Shown here: positions 42,240 through 52,024 of the stretch, piece after piece
How the letters are laid out: every line of letters begins with the position of its first letter
Numbering within the stretch: position 1 is the stretch's first letter
NCBI GenBank assembly: GCA_026129525.1
Contig: JAHCHW010000003.1
Coordinates: 270,764 to 334,763, forward strand
Length of the DNA stretch: 64,000 bases
Direction: 5' to 3'
From: Chitinophagales bacterium
Lineage (GTDB): Bacteria; Bacteroidota; Bacteroidia; Chitinophagales; LD1
Notes under the pieces: generated by a model
Database searches by the model: none
What the model was told of the DNA's origin: nothing
Seen by the model: the letters and a program-made list of their open reading frames with translations, nothing else
Translations under genes and position numbers: made by a program

Positions 42240-43976
42240 TTATTTCACTACTAAGGTACGCCCTCGAAGCTGGCCGCTTTCAACGATAGCTACATATATG
42301 CCTTTCTCTAGTGATGCAGTGTTAAAGCGGAAAGTATTTGCATGTCCAATGTGAGATAAATGACTTTCTAAAACAACACGCATATTCATATCCGTTAATA
42401 CAAGTTTCAAACTTTCGTTGGGCTGTAATAATGTTAACAGAAGTTCATCTGATACAGGGTTGGGGTAAATTGAAAACTCTACTTTGTTTCCTTCATCTTC
42501 TATATCCGTAAAACAGTTTTCTAACTCCACCCAATTAGTTGTATCGCTACAACCGTACTCGTTCCTAACCATATACCGCACAAAGTTGCTTGTGAAAAAG
42601 GAACTGGAATCTTTCCAGCAAATCAAAGTGTCTTTACTGGTAGTTTGATACGTGACGAATATTTGACCATTAATGGTGTCGTATGTTCTGTGTAACCAAT
42701 ACGCCAATGCCGTATCGGGGTAAGCTGCCAAGTAATTAGTTCCTAAACTGCTGCCAGAGGTTAATGTAATTGTGGCATTTTGATTTGGGTAAAATTGTAC
42801 ATGAACAGTATCATTACTTTTTTTGCTGTTACATCCGAACTTCGAAGCCTGAACACTATAGTAGCCAGTATCTGACACATATATTAAACTGGTTGTGTCA
42901 CCAGTACTCCACAGATAAGAATCGTAACCGGTTGCTGACATTCCATATTTATATCCCCTGCATAACATTCCATTTCCATTATGGTAAATGGTGGGCGGAG
43001 AAGTATATACAACGTTTATTCCAACAGGATTGGACGCTCTCAAAATTCCGTTCTTCGAAACGTAAGAAGTGTATGCCTGGCTGGTGGTGGGTGTTGCAAA
43101 TGCATCACCATTTGAGTTGTATTGAACTGCATCATTGCCAGAGCTAATCCAATACTTATTTATAGTAGTATCTGTCAAAAATGAGGATGTATCGGCTCTA
43201 CACATCTGTACCATCATCACTGGTTTTTCGTGCCAGGGGGTTGGCGGGTATTGCTGGTTATACACAAAAGCATTAGCCATAGCATATAGTACTTTGCCAG
43301 AATCAACAGTAACAGACATTGTATTGGAAGAATTACAACCTGTACTAGAGCCATGGCTTCGCACTTCAACCACAAGGTTCGATATTCCGTCCCAATAAAA
43401 CGGAGTGTTTAAAACATGAGGTGTAGACCATCCTTGCGTATATCCAATCGTATGCGGAGCGTAACTTTGAGGCCCCCAAACTAAAGACATTCCGCTTTGC
43501 CAGTCTGTCAACTCGGTTGAATCAGCTGGAACACTTTTTAAACTAATCGCAAAATTCAGAAGGGCGCCTGTCCCTTGATAAACACCTATTCGCCATGCCA
43601 ATTGGGTAATGTATCCACTATCTAATACGGTTGCTAATTCTGTTGCTGTGTATAGAAATTGAAATCGGTTACCTATGTACAGGTTACTGTAAATGCTTTT
43701 TCTTTCAATTGGACTACCCTGTTGATTTGTTGGAATCCCTATCTGATTGTGGTAAAACAAACTTGTAGAATTCTGATGATGGATACAATACCCAGGCATT
43801 AAAATCGAATCCGTAAAGCAGGTATCAAAGTAAGTTGTAGATAAGAAAACAGTATCTCCCGGGCAAACTTTGTTTGTTACGTTTGTAGCAGTTGCAGTAA
43901 CACATTGCTGACCATGCCCCGCAGCAAAGAACATAACAAATACTGTAAGTAAAATAAACTTGTTAAAACAATTCAT
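42240..43976 (-). CDS. T9SS-secreted protein of unknown function, AT-rich
   Basis: 578 residues: signal peptide (MNCFNKFILLTVFVMFFAAGHG), a Cys-rich and Ser/Thr-rich body with strand-rich blocks (IGNRFQFLYTATEL, WRIGVYQGTGALLNFAISL), a PKD/Ig-like part near 340-400, and a type A sorting domain (FSIYPNPVSDELLLTL to GRTLVVK). No catalytic motif is visible. Codon use and base content look more AT-rich than the neighbours, and two copies of a dispersed repeat flank it, hinting at insertion of the locus. Adhesion or binding outside the cell is possible. Confidence 0.8.
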   Translation of the reverse strand: MNCFNKFILLTVFVMFFAAGHGQQCVTATATNVTNKVCPGDTVFLSTTYFDTCFTDSILMPGYCIHHQNSTSLFYHNQIGIPTNQQGSPIERKSIYSNLYIGNRFQFLYTATELATVLDSGYITQLAWRIGVYQGTGALLNFAISLKSVPADSTELTDWQSGMSLVWGPQSYAPHTIGYTQGWSTPHVLNTPFYWDGISNLVVEVRSHGSSTGCNSSNTMSVTVDSGKVLYAMANAFVYNQQYPPTPWHEKPVMMVQMCRADTSSFLTDTTINKYWISSGNDAVQYNSNGDAFATPTTSQAYTSYVSKNGILRASNPVGINVVYTSPPTIYHNGNGMLCRGYKYGMSATGYDSYLWSTGDTTSLIYVSDTGYYSVQASKFGCNSKKSNDTVHVQFYPNQNATITLTSGSSLGTNYLAAYPDTALAYWLHRTYDTINGQIFVTYQTTSKDTLICWKDSSSFFTSNFVRYMVRNEYGCSDTTNWVELENCFTDIEDEGNKVEFSIYPNPVSDELLLTLLQPNESLKLVLTDMNMRVVLESHLSHIGHANTFRFNTASLEKGIYVAIVESGQLRGRTLVVK

Positions 43977-44057
43977 GCCTTTTCAAATATAGGCAAATCT
44001 ATTCATGACCTGTTGTCGCAATTCGACATATACCGCAATGTATCCCGACTTTCTCCT

Positions 44058-44145
44058 CCGCAGAGTCCCCAATGCTACGCAAAGGGAGACGCTACGGGGG
44101 AGCTGCAGGGCAATTCCGGTCGCTTTTGTTTTTAAGGCAATTTGC
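44058..44145. repeat. Dispersed composite repeat, copy 2 (hairpin inverted)
   Basis: The hairpin half (from 44058, CCGCAGAGTCCCCAATGC onward) is the reverse complement of copy 1's hairpin, with two changes in one arm. The second half (from about 44104, GCAGGGCAATTCCGGTCGC then TTTTGTTTTTAAGGCAATT) is in the same orientation as in copy 1. So the two modules have been rearranged relative to each other. The end of the repeat supplies the last codons and stop of the minus-strand gene at 44132. Confidence 0.78.
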
Positions 44146-45532
44146 AAGCCTGCATTTTTAGCAGCAGTTGTCCGTACACTCCAAAACTGCCGCGCAGGTA
44201 ACGCTGCATTTTTTCTTCCTCTATAGGTTTGAATTTTCTACCCGAAGTGCGCTGCTCGAAAATAGCGCGTGTAAGAATATAGAAATACGGATAGTTGCTT
44301 TCCTTAACCGAATAGCCGTGCGAGCGCAGATACTTTATGTTCCGCTCGCACATTTGCAGCGCCATTTCCTGCCTGCCGGTTAGGTAAAACAAGGCTACTT
44401 GCAGGTTACGCAATTCTATTTCGTACTGAAAATATTTTCCCTTGGGGTTTTTGCGGAAGCCGAGTTGAAGAAAGCGGAAAGCATTATCGTAATCACCGGC
44501 AAACAGGTAGTATTTTATAAACGAAAAAATTTCGCGCACAGGAATGGTTTCTTCCAGCTTATCACCATAAAATTTCAGCAGGTTGTTCAGTATTTTCTTC
44601 GCATCGTTTAGGTGCCCGGTAATAAAACAGATTTGCAAATACTTGGCAGTATGGTAGCCGCGCTCGGGAATAATGTTTGCCGCAGCACCCGTAAAAACCG
44701 AATGATACTTTGTGTACGATTCTTCGAAACGGCTGCTGAAATAAAAAAGCTCGGACAACTTTAGCTCGAAACGCAAAATGTTTAATGCTGCGTTTTCGTG
44801 CGGCAATTTTTGCAAGCGCGCAATTGCCTCCTGCGCTATTTCAATTCCTTTCGGAAAATTTTCCATAGCCATGTAGTAATACAGCAACACCCAGTAATAC
44901 TCAAACAGCAGTTCGTGGCTTTTAATATTTTGCGGCTTACCCAGTTTTTCAATGGCTGAAAAAACTTTTTTGCCTTGCACATGCATTTGCGCTGCGGCAA
45001 ACAGGTTATCGGTTTGGTTGTAAATAACTCGGCATTGCACCCAAAACTTTACTTCTGCTTTTTGCTTTTGCGGAACAGCAGCAATATATTGCCTACCGAG
45101 GCGCTGCATTACTTTGCTGTCCTTGTACATAATAGGAAAGTTGAAGTGGATGTGATTGATGCAGCCCTTGCATAATTCTATCAATGCCGCTTTGTTTCCG
45201 CTTTGCTCTAACTTTCGCAACTGCCTTGCCAGTTCTTTGTAATAGTGTTTATTGAACACCACCCGCGTACTCAAAAAACCAAGCAGCGGCAAGCCTTCTT
45301 CGGGGTATAATGCCTTGTAACATTTTGAAAGCAACTCGCTGGTGAGCTTGTCGAAATGCGAATTGCTCAGCGCAAACTGCTTTTGAATTTTTTCGCGTTC
45401 AAATTTTCCCGTTGCACTTTGCTGCAACATCGCTTTAAACACGCCCCCCGTAGTTCCTTTAAACGAAAGGCTTTGCAGTTTGCTGAGTTCGGGCTGCGGA
45501 AGGTGCTGCAAAAAATCGAACAGGAGATTCAT
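44132..45532 (-). CDS. Helical-repeat (TPR-like) cytosolic protein of unknown function
   Basis: 466 residues without signal peptide or membrane helix. The chain is nearly all alpha-helical with paired helices such as LLFEYYWVLLYYYMAMENFPKG and ILRFELKLSELFYFSSRFEESY, typical of divergent TPR repeats, and an N-terminal part (LSKLQSLSFKG, KIQKQFALSNSHFDKLTSELL) that may be a small wHTH-like head. The stop codon and last few codons fall within dispersed repeat copy 2. No partner or enzyme activity can be named. Confidence 0.75.
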   Translation of the reverse strand: MNLLFDFLQHLPQPELSKLQSLSFKGTTGGVFKAMLQQSATGKFEREKIQKQFALSNSHFDKLTSELLSKCYKALYPEEGLPLLGFLSTRVVFNKHYYKELARQLRKLEQSGNKAALIELCKGCINHIHFNFPIMYKDSKVMQRLGRQYIAAVPQKQKAEVKFWVQCRVIYNQTDNLFAAAQMHVQGKKVFSAIEKLGKPQNIKSHELLFEYYWVLLYYYMAMENFPKGIEIAQEAIARLQKLPHENAALNILRFELKLSELFYFSSRFEESYTKYHSVFTGAAANIIPERGYHTAKYLQICFITGHLNDAKKILNNLLKFYGDKLEETIPVREIFSFIKYYLFAGDYDNAFRFLQLGFRKNPKGKYFQYEIELRNLQVALFYLTGRQEMALQMCERNIKYLRSHGYSVKESNYPYFYILTRAIFEQRTSGRKFKPIEEEKMQRYLRGSFGVYGQLLLKMQACKLP

Positions 45533-45563
45533 AAATGCCGTGTGCTCAAGAGAAGAAATACAA

Positions 45564-47786
45564 CTACCGCGCCAAGCCGCCTAACTTTCTAAACGAAGCA
45601 ATGTTGTTGGGTCGGTCGAGCGAGTTGATAATTTCATTTTTATCGCGCGTAGTTAAGTGAAAACTCATAGCCGCCCGCTGTGCTTTGCTTTCGGCAATGT
45701 ATTCAAACAACACAAAACTCAGCTTGCCTTTCATTTCTTCGTCCATATCATCAATGCGGTAATCGGTTAAAAAATCGTGCATGTTTTCCATGTTGTTGTA
45801 CACCGTACCCAGCGGGTCAGTAAGGCGCGAAAAAAGGGTTTTCTGTTTTGCTTCTTCCGGTTCTTCCATTTTTTCGGAGTCGCGTATTTGCAAAATTACT
45901 ACGCCCGAAGTGTTTTGGTTTATCCAGTCTTTAAATGCTTTTAAAAAACGGATAGAGGTTTCTACACCAAAATTATCAAGCGCCCCTCCATCCATTACAT
46001 ATGTAGGTGGCTCGCTGGGCAGTACCGGATTGGGTAGTATAAATGGAAACGTAGCGTTCATTCGCATGGCGGAAGTAACCAGTAATTCATTGCCCTCTTG
46101 TTTTTCGAAGAAGCGGCAAAAATCTACACCGTCAATTTCCAAACGGTTGGAAAGTGCATTTTTTCCGAGCGGACGCATGAGAAATGAAACAGGATGCGGG
46201 CTTATAAAATATCTACGCGAGTCGTTCATAATGGCTGTGTGGTAAATCATCAGCGGAATGCGCCCTTCGTATTCGGGTATGCGGTAATCGTCAATGGTTT
46301 TATTGAAACGGAAATCAGTATTGCGGCAAAAACCGCGTTCGAGCGCATAGCCGCGGTCAACAATATATTTTTTGTCGCCCAGCTTAAATCTTCTGAAAGG
46401 CAGTAGCCCATCATTACTCAAAATTGCCAGCGCTACCGGATTAAGCAAATCTTTCGAAACATTGTAAGCATGTTCTCGGCTGCGCCAGTCAACCGAGTAG
46501 CCTTCCTTTTGTTTTAAGTATATCTCCCGCAAATTGGTAGCACCCAACATACCGCCCGAGGCTCCCGTTATCATAAATGTTTTATCGAAAAGCGTTCCTT
46601 CCAGAATGCTGTCGCAACGCTGCATTACCACCGTGGTGTACATGGCAGAGCGCAACCCCCCTCCGCTAACGTTTACAAAATACATTTTCGGTTTGCGGTC
46701 CGGAAAGCGCGGGTCGGTGTTTTTCTTTTTCCAGTTTTCGAGAATGGGCAGAAAGTAGTCCATATCTTTTGTCACAATGGAGTCGGTGCTCAATGCACGC
46801 AAATTAGCAAGCGTGTATTTCGCTTGTTCGGTTTTATAGTTTAAACCGTAGGCTTCGCTTTGCGAGCCGAACAAATCGTATTTGGTAAGTTGATTAGCCA
46901 CTAACAAAAAAGCGATAATGGCAATAGACCCCCATGTACCCGTCCAATACAAAAACATGCCGAACAACGAAATGAGAATACTTAAAAAAAGAAAGGCACT
47001 GGAAGCAATAGGAATTTGAAAGAAAGGATTCTCTAAAAAGAAGCCGATACTGATTAAAAATGCAAAGGCAAACAGGAACGCGATAAACGCATTGAGGTGA
47101 TGCCTGCGAAAAACAAGTTGCTGCAACGAAGGTCCGTAATGCTCAACCGTTCGTGTGTGCCGAATATTAAGGCGGTTGGTTACATAGTAATCTACCCGGG
47201 TGTTGGGTGCATAGTCGCTTATTTCATCGAACGGCACTTTGCGCTTTTTCCGTTCGCGCTCTTCCGACTTAATGTAGCTCTCGGGGCTGCGGTTGGCAAA
47301 ACCGAAGTACAAAGCGGTAATGAGTATGGAAAGCAAAAACCCGGCACTGAAGCCCACTAAATCCATAGCAACATCCCAAAGGTTTTGATACTCGTTATTT
47401 ATTTGGTGATTAAACACCGTAATGAAGTACGTAATGATAAACGCTGCGGGAATTAGCGAGTTGTTGATAAAAAACATGCCGAGCGGATATTGCAAACTCG
47501 CCATAAACGGAAAGCGGTGCGAATGCAAAATGTATATCACCACATTCCATGTTACATACATGGCGCCAAAGCCCAAACCGGCAGTTGCAAAGCTTAGGTA
47601 GCCTACTTTGCCAAGGTACTCAGGGTCGAGCAAAACAGCGGGCACACCAATGCCTGCACCAAACTTACCGATGATGATAATGAAGAGAAAAACCCAGATA
47701 AAAAGCAAAAACTGATGCCGCTTAACCGAGAGTAAAAGCAATTGAAAGGGGAAGGAATAATAGATGTCTTTGAATAATGTAAGCAT
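45564..47786 (-). CDS. Patatin-like phospholipase with N-terminal membrane domain
   Basis: 740 residues. The first 300 carry about eight membrane helices in two blocks split by a charged loop (about 170-225). The C-terminal patatin domain has the oxyanion loop VSGGGLRSAM (374-382), nucleophile Ser410 (ITGASGGMLG, GxSxG) and catalytic Asp599 in the DGG motif (YVMDGGALDNFG). The dyad is complete, so it should hydrolyse acyl esters of lipids at the inner-membrane surface. The fusion to a multi-pass membrane domain is less common than soluble patatins. Confidence 0.9.
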   Translation of the reverse strand: MLTLFKDIYYSFPFQLLLLSVKRHQFLLFIWVFLFIIIIGKFGAGIGVPAVLLDPEYLGKVGYLSFATAGLGFGAMYVTWNVVIYILHSHRFPFMASLQYPLGMFFINNSLIPAAFIITYFITVFNHQINNEYQNLWDVAMDLVGFSAGFLLSILITALYFGFANRSPESYIKSEERERKKRKVPFDEISDYAPNTRVDYYVTNRLNIRHTRTVEHYGPSLQQLVFRRHHLNAFIAFLFAFAFLISIGFFLENPFFQIPIASSAFLFLSILISLFGMFLYWTGTWGSIAIIAFLLVANQLTKYDLFGSQSEAYGLNYKTEQAKYTLANLRALSTDSIVTKDMDYFLPILENWKKKNTDPRFPDRKPKMYFVNVSGGGLRSAMYTTVVMQRCDSILEGTLFDKTFMITGASGGMLGATNLREIYLKQKEGYSVDWRSREHAYNVSKDLLNPVALAILSNDGLLPFRRFKLGDKKYIVDRGYALERGFCRNTDFRFNKTIDDYRIPEYEGRIPLMIYHTAIMNDSRRYFISPHPVSFLMRPLGKNALSNRLEIDGVDFCRFFEKQEGNELLVTSAMRMNATFPFILPNPVLPSEPPTYVMDGGALDNFGVETSIRFLKAFKDWINQNTSGVVILQIRDSEKMEEPEEAKQKTLFSRLTDPLGTVYNNMENMHDFLTDYRIDDMDEEMKGKLSFVLFEYIAESKAQRAAMSFHLTTRDKNEIINSLDRPNNIASFRKLGGLAR

Positions 47787-47876
47787 GTAAATTGCAGGCT
47801 CAATTTACGACAGTGGCAGTCGAGTTATAGCTACAAATCAACGCGCTTACGGTATTTGTGTATAAGACTGTACAAG

Positions 47877-48476
47877 CTACGGCTCTTTTATTTCCGAAAG
47901 GTTGATTGTCCAACCCAAATTCATATTGGCAATAAGCGGAAACCTTCGCGATTCAATAACCGAAATCTTATACCTTATTTCGCTGCCGCCCTCCAGTTCC
48001 CAGCCGGGTACTGCCACCAAACTTCCGTTCAGGTTAAAGTTGAATTCGCTGATGGTATTGCTCATGCGCGTGGCGGTGTCTTCTGCTCCGTTTACCTTCA
48101 GCATGGCTTCGGCATTAGCGGCTACTTCATCAAAAACCTTTTGGCTAATGAACACCGATGTTTCCTTTTCCAGATTGGAAACTCCACCCGTAAAATAGTT
48201 AAACAGCGCATCGGCATTCTTTACGGCAGAGGCGCTCATGTTTACGGTTCCCGATTTGTTTACCGGCTCAGTCATCTTCCAGTCAAAAGCCGTTTCGCTT
48301 CCGGCTTTTTTGAGCGTAGCAATAAACTGATACTGTTTGCCGCCCATGTTTACATCGTAGGTTAGCACCGTACCCGGGCGCATGGCTTTCTCAAAATTTT
48401 CGAGGTCGGAAATGTTTTGTGCCGATAAAGAGGGAAATGTGCAAAAGAGGAAAAGAAGAGAGCAGAGAAGTTTCAT
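47877..48476 (-). CDS. Exported protein of unknown function
   Basis: 199 residues: signal peptide MKLLCSLLFLFCTFPSLSAQ, then a strand-rich body (GTVLTYDVNMGGKQYQFIAT, VNKSGTVNMSASAVKN, TISEFNFNLNGSLVAVPG). The opening MRPGTVLTYDV resembles DUF3108-like or LolA-like lipid-facing folds, but I cannot assign it. Ends 90 bases before the patatin gene on the same strand. Confidence 0.65.
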   Translation of the reverse strand: MKLLCSLLFLFCTFPSLSAQNISDLENFEKAMRPGTVLTYDVNMGGKQYQFIATLKKAGSETAFDWKMTEPVNKSGTVNMSASAVKNADALFNYFTGGVSNLEKETSVFISQKVFDEVAANAEAMLKVNGAEDTATRMSNTISEFNFNLNGSLVAVPGWELEGGSEIRYKISVIESRRFPLIANMNLGWTINLSEIKEP

Positions 48477-48613
48477 AACGTAACCATTTGCTTGATAACG
48501 AATGTATGCCGTGAAAATACAAAGTGGGAGATTGCTTCTCCCGCTTTACTCTGTTTATTTTTTTGAAAATGCGGGATCGCAATGACTCCGTTTAATGTTA
48601 GCCGCTACAAACT

Positions 48614-50110
48614 CTACTGCGTTTCAATAGCGCCAATGTCGTACACTTTTCCGTTTTGGAGTTTGTCTTTGCGCGGGTTGCCGAAAATATCAAGCAGTAA
48701 ACCGCTTGGTGCGTAGTCAATAGCCGGTGAAAAATAGCCCGAACTATCCGAAGGGGTGTAATTCCCTTTTTCCGGCTCTTTAAAGCGCGGATCCTGGTTA
48801 AAAAGATTTTGGTTGTTTACGGTGCTGAACATAGCAAGTGTATCGCTCTTTGTTTTCATGAGCGTGTACGAAAACTTATTATCAAACTCCGATGGTCCGG
48901 AAGTTGCCGTTTTGCTGAAAGCAATTTCGTTTTCCATGCTTCCGTACACAATGCAGTTGGCAAAAGTGGTTTGCAGTTTTTCCTCGTAAACCACCGAATT
49001 GTTTACCGCTACCAAGTTACTCAACAGCAGCGATTCTTTTTTGTGATTCACAAATCGGGAACCCGTGTTTACCATGGTGCAGTGATAGAAATTGTATTCG
49101 CCCCCTAATCCTATTTTTATCAAATGCTCCCCTGCGGTGTGAAACAAACTGTTCTCGGCACTCATTTTTGCATTAAAACCGTACAGGGTGTTGTAAAGGC
49201 TGTTTTTGATGATGCTGTTTTTGATGGTTACCTCAGGGCGACCACTCACACCGGTGTATTTATTTATATCGGTAGTTAAACCTGCACCGGCATACAAACC
49301 GTACGAAGATTCATTGATGATGCAATGATTGAATACCGCCTGCGGGGCGCAGGCAGAACTATTGTTGGTGTCGCGCAAAAAAACAATGCCGAACCACTGC
49401 CCGGGTTTATCATTGTAATATGGCTCCAATCGCGCTCCCTGAAACACGATAGAATCACTCCACATTTGTGCTTCGGCATACAATGCCCCTTCTACAAATA
49501 TGGCGGAGTTGCCTGCGAAAAATATTTTGCAGCCCGGTTTAATATTGAGTGTTCCTCCACAATGCACATGCACGCCCGGCACATCGCCTTTGCTCACTAT
49601 TACATGCGGAAGATCGCTGTTCCAGTTTTTGGTTTCTCCGTTTTGAATCTCCTCTCCGTAATGAAAATGTGCATTTTGTCCGAACGCCTGCAAGTGAACG
49701 GTAGCTGCTTTGCTTCCGTAACTGAACACCACATCGTCAATAATTACGTAAGGAGAAGTTTGATCGTTGGGGTTAACCGTTACTTCTACAAAAACATAAA
49801 TGGAATCTTTGGCAGGAATTTCAACGTTCGTGAATTGGTCACCAAAAACGCCATCCACATTTATGCGAAACTGCTGCCCCACCAAACGCATTAAGCGTAT
49901 ATCGTTTATTACAATGGCTTTGTTGTTGTTGTTAAACACTTTAAAGCTCCGCATGGTAGAGCCAAAGGTTACAAACACGGTATCGAAGGTAAGCGTATCG
50001 GTACTGAACGAAATATTGCCGTTACTTAATTTTTCTTTTCGGCAGCCGCCCGAAAAAAATGCCGTTGCCAGCAATACGATAGAAAAGAATAAGAAAAAAT
50101 GTTTTTTCAC
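48614..50110 (-). CDS. Lipoprotein with a right-handed beta-helix-like domain
   Basis: About 498 residues from the GTG at 50110; the only longer option is a TTG that places an unsuitable 24-residue leader ahead of the signal. From GTG the chain reads KKHFFLFFSIVLLATAFFSGGC, a proper lipobox. An Ig-like part (about 30-140, GSTMRSFKVFNNNNKAIVIND) precedes a parallel beta-helix-like region with many short strands (NSIIKNSLYNTLYGFNAKMS, NFYHCTMVNTGSRF). Ends in a typical YDIGAIE. A polysaccharide- or protein-binding surface lipoprotein is likely; no lyase site is recognised. Confidence 0.78.
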   Translation of the reverse strand: MKKHFFLFFSIVLLATAFFSGGCRKEKLSNGNISFSTDTLTFDTVFVTFGSTMRSFKVFNNNNKAIVINDIRLMRLVGQQFRINVDGVFGDQFTNVEIPAKDSIYVFVEVTVNPNDQTSPYVIIDDVVFSYGSKAATVHLQAFGQNAHFHYGEEIQNGETKNWNSDLPHVIVSKGDVPGVHVHCGGTLNIKPGCKIFFAGNSAIFVEGALYAEAQMWSDSIVFQGARLEPYYNDKPGQWFGIVFLRDTNNSSACAPQAVFNHCIINESSYGLYAGAGLTTDINKYTGVSGRPEVTIKNSIIKNSLYNTLYGFNAKMSAENSLFHTAGEHLIKIGLGGEYNFYHCTMVNTGSRFVNHKKESLLLSNLVAVNNSVVYEEKLQTTFANCIVYGSMENEIAFSKTATSGPSEFDNKFSYTLMKTKSDTLAMFSTVNNQNLFNQDPRFKEPEKGNYTPSDSSGYFSPAIDYAPSGLLLDIFGNPRKDKLQNGKVYDIGAIETQ

Positions 50111-50199
50111 CTGCGGAATTGAAACAATAAACGGGGTGTGAAAATAGAAATTGTACAACAGCCGTTTAGTTTCACGCGGCAAACTTCTATATTAAACGC

Positions 50200-51180
50200 A
50201 TGAAGCGGCTTATTGGAGAAATAATACGGCAGAAAGTATTGCACCGCAAGCGCGAATATTCCAGTGCGCAGGTAGAGCAGTTTTCATCGTATCAGTTAGC
50301 TAAAGCATTTCGCGAGTTACGCATAACCGTTTACCGTTCGCTAAAGGATGCGTTCTTAATTACGCTCGGCATTCTGTCAGCATCGGTAGGGCTTAAAAGT
50401 TTTCTTATCCCCAACGGGTTTATTGACGGTGGCGCCATGGGCGTATCGCTGCTTGTTTTTATGATGACCAAAATTCCGTTGCCCGTTCTCATTATCGGCA
50501 TCAATCTTCCGTTTATGATTATCGGACTGCGGGTAATAAGCTGGCAGTTTGCACTCAAGTCAACATTAGCAATTACCGGGCTTGCTATTACATCAGCAGT
50601 GTTGCCCTTGCCTCCCATTACTTCCGACAAGTTACTGATTTCTGTATTCGGAGGTTTTTTTCTCGGAACGGGAATAGGCTTATCGGTACGTGGCGGTGCA
50701 GTAATTGACGGAACCGAAGTGCTTGCCATTTATTTGAGCCGAAAAATGGGTGTTACCATAGGCGATGTTATCCTCTTTATCAATCTCATTATTTTTTCGG
50801 TAGCGGCTTATTTGCTTTCTATTGAAGTAGCCTTGTATTCGGTGCTAACGTATATGGCAGCGTCCAAATCGGTTGATTTTGTAATTGAAGGAATTGAAGA
50901 ATACACCGGGGTTACGATAGTTTCGGTGCGGCACACCGAAATATTGCAAATGATTAAAGATGTAATGGGACGGGGCGCCACAGTTTACCGTGGCAGAACA
51001 GGTTTTGGCAAGCGTGGCGAACAGCGCGATGCTGATATTGTTTTCACCGTAGTTACCCGCCTCGAAATTTCAAAACTGAATTCGGAAATTGAAAAAATTG
51101 ACCCGAATGCATTTGTGGTTATGAGCAGCATTAAGGATACCAAAGGCGGTATGATTAAGAAAAGACCAATACCGCATTAG
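50200..51180 (+). CDS. YitT family membrane protein (DUF161-DUF2179)
   Basis: 326 residues. About five membrane helices at 50-210 include the repeated DUF161 motif (NGFIDGGAMGVSLLV and RGGAVIDGTEVLAIYLS). A C-terminal DUF2179 soluble domain (about 235-315, GVTIVSVRHTEILQMIKDVMGRGATV) is of the type that forms a ligand-binding fold. Function is unknown in general. Divergent from the lipoprotein gene, with a 90-base gap. Confidence 0.9.
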   Translation: MKRLIGEIIRQKVLHRKREYSSAQVEQFSSYQLAKAFRELRITVYRSLKDAFLITLGILSASVGLKSFLIPNGFIDGGAMGVSLLVFMMTKIPLPVLIIGINLPFMIIGLRVISWQFALKSTLAITGLAITSAVLPLPPITSDKLLISVFGGFFLGTGIGLSVRGGAVIDGTEVLAIYLSRKMGVTIGDVILFINLIIFSVAAYLLSIEVALYSVLTYMAASKSVDFVIEGIEEYTGVTIVSVRHTEILQMIKDVMGRGATVYRGRTGFGKRGEQRDADIVFTVVTRLEISKLNSEIEKIDPNAFVVMSSIKDTKGGMIKKRPIPH

Positions 51181-51314
51181 TGGTGTTTTTAAGCAAGTTT
51201 CTTCGTTATGGTTGTAACGATTAATATTTTTTGTGTTAGCCAACCGCAATCTTTCCCTTTTTGCATTATTTTAAAGTGGGCAAGCATTGTATTCTTCGTT
51301 TAAATTTGCCCGCC

Positions 51315-51986
51315 ATGTTCAACCAATTAAACACCCGCAGCGTAACCTTCAACATTATTGCCATCAATGTTATTCTATACATTATTACCGTAATGACAGG
51401 CGAATGGATGTATATGCAGTTTGCCTTACACTATCCGGCTAATCCGCTTTTTCAGCCCGTGCAAATTGTAACACACATGTTTATGCACGGCAGTATGGGG
51501 CATATATTCTTCAACATGTTTGCGCTGTTTATGTTCGGCAGTGTACTGGAACGCGTGTGGGGTCCCAAACGTTTTCTGGCATTTTACTTTATCACTGGCT
51601 TTGGGGCCGTAGCATTGCACCTGTTAGTGCAGGCAATTATCGTTTACAATTTTACGGGCACTTTCAGCCCAACGCTCGAAATGGTGCAAAGCGAGCCGGG
51701 CGTAATTTCCACGTTTTTCTCCAGCACGGTAGGCGCATCGGGGGCACTGTTCGGCATATTAGTTGGTTTTGGCATGTTGTTTCCGAATACCGAATTGTAT
51801 TTGTTGTTTTTCCCTTTTCCCATTAAAGCCAAATACTTCATTTCGTTTTATGTGTTACTCGAAATTTATTTGGGCTTTTCGATGTACGGCTCCGATAATG
51901 TGGCGCACTTTGCCCACTTAGGAGGGGCGCTGTTCGGCTTTATTCTGGTAAAAATCTGGAACCGTAAGCGCGATTTCTTGTATTAA
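51315..51986 (+). CDS. Rhomboid-family intramembrane serine protease
   Basis: 224 residues from the ATG at 51315 (MFNQLNTRSVTFN; the upstream start in the same frame adds 18 residues that do not fit). Six membrane helices. The dyad is Ser142 (VGASGALFGILVG) and His201 (AHFAHLGGALFG), with HGSMGHIFFNMFALF as the first-helix motif. A working rhomboid that cuts transmembrane substrates. The second rhomboid gene follows 38 bases later. Confidence 0.92.
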   Translation: MFNQLNTRSVTFNIIAINVILYIITVMTGEWMYMQFALHYPANPLFQPVQIVTHMFMHGSMGHIFFNMFALFMFGSVLERVWGPKRFLAFYFITGFGAVALHLLVQAIIVYNFTGTFSPTLEMVQSEPGVISTFFSSTVGASGALFGILVGFGMLFPNTELYLLFFPFPIKAKYFISFYVLLEIYLGFSMYGSDNVAHFAHLGGALFGFILVKIWNRKRDFLY

Positions 51987-52024
51987 CGTTTCATCTTTTG
52001 CAAATTGCGTAAGCAACAACGAAC

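Noticed and set aside
42001..44145. Repeat pair as a CRISPR or insertion sequence
   Set aside because: Only two copies, 2 kb apart, with no spacers and no transposase; the gene between is a secreted protein.
44005..44226. 73-residue plus-strand reading frame
   Set aside because: Covers repeat copy 2 and overlaps the end of a well-supported minus-strand gene.
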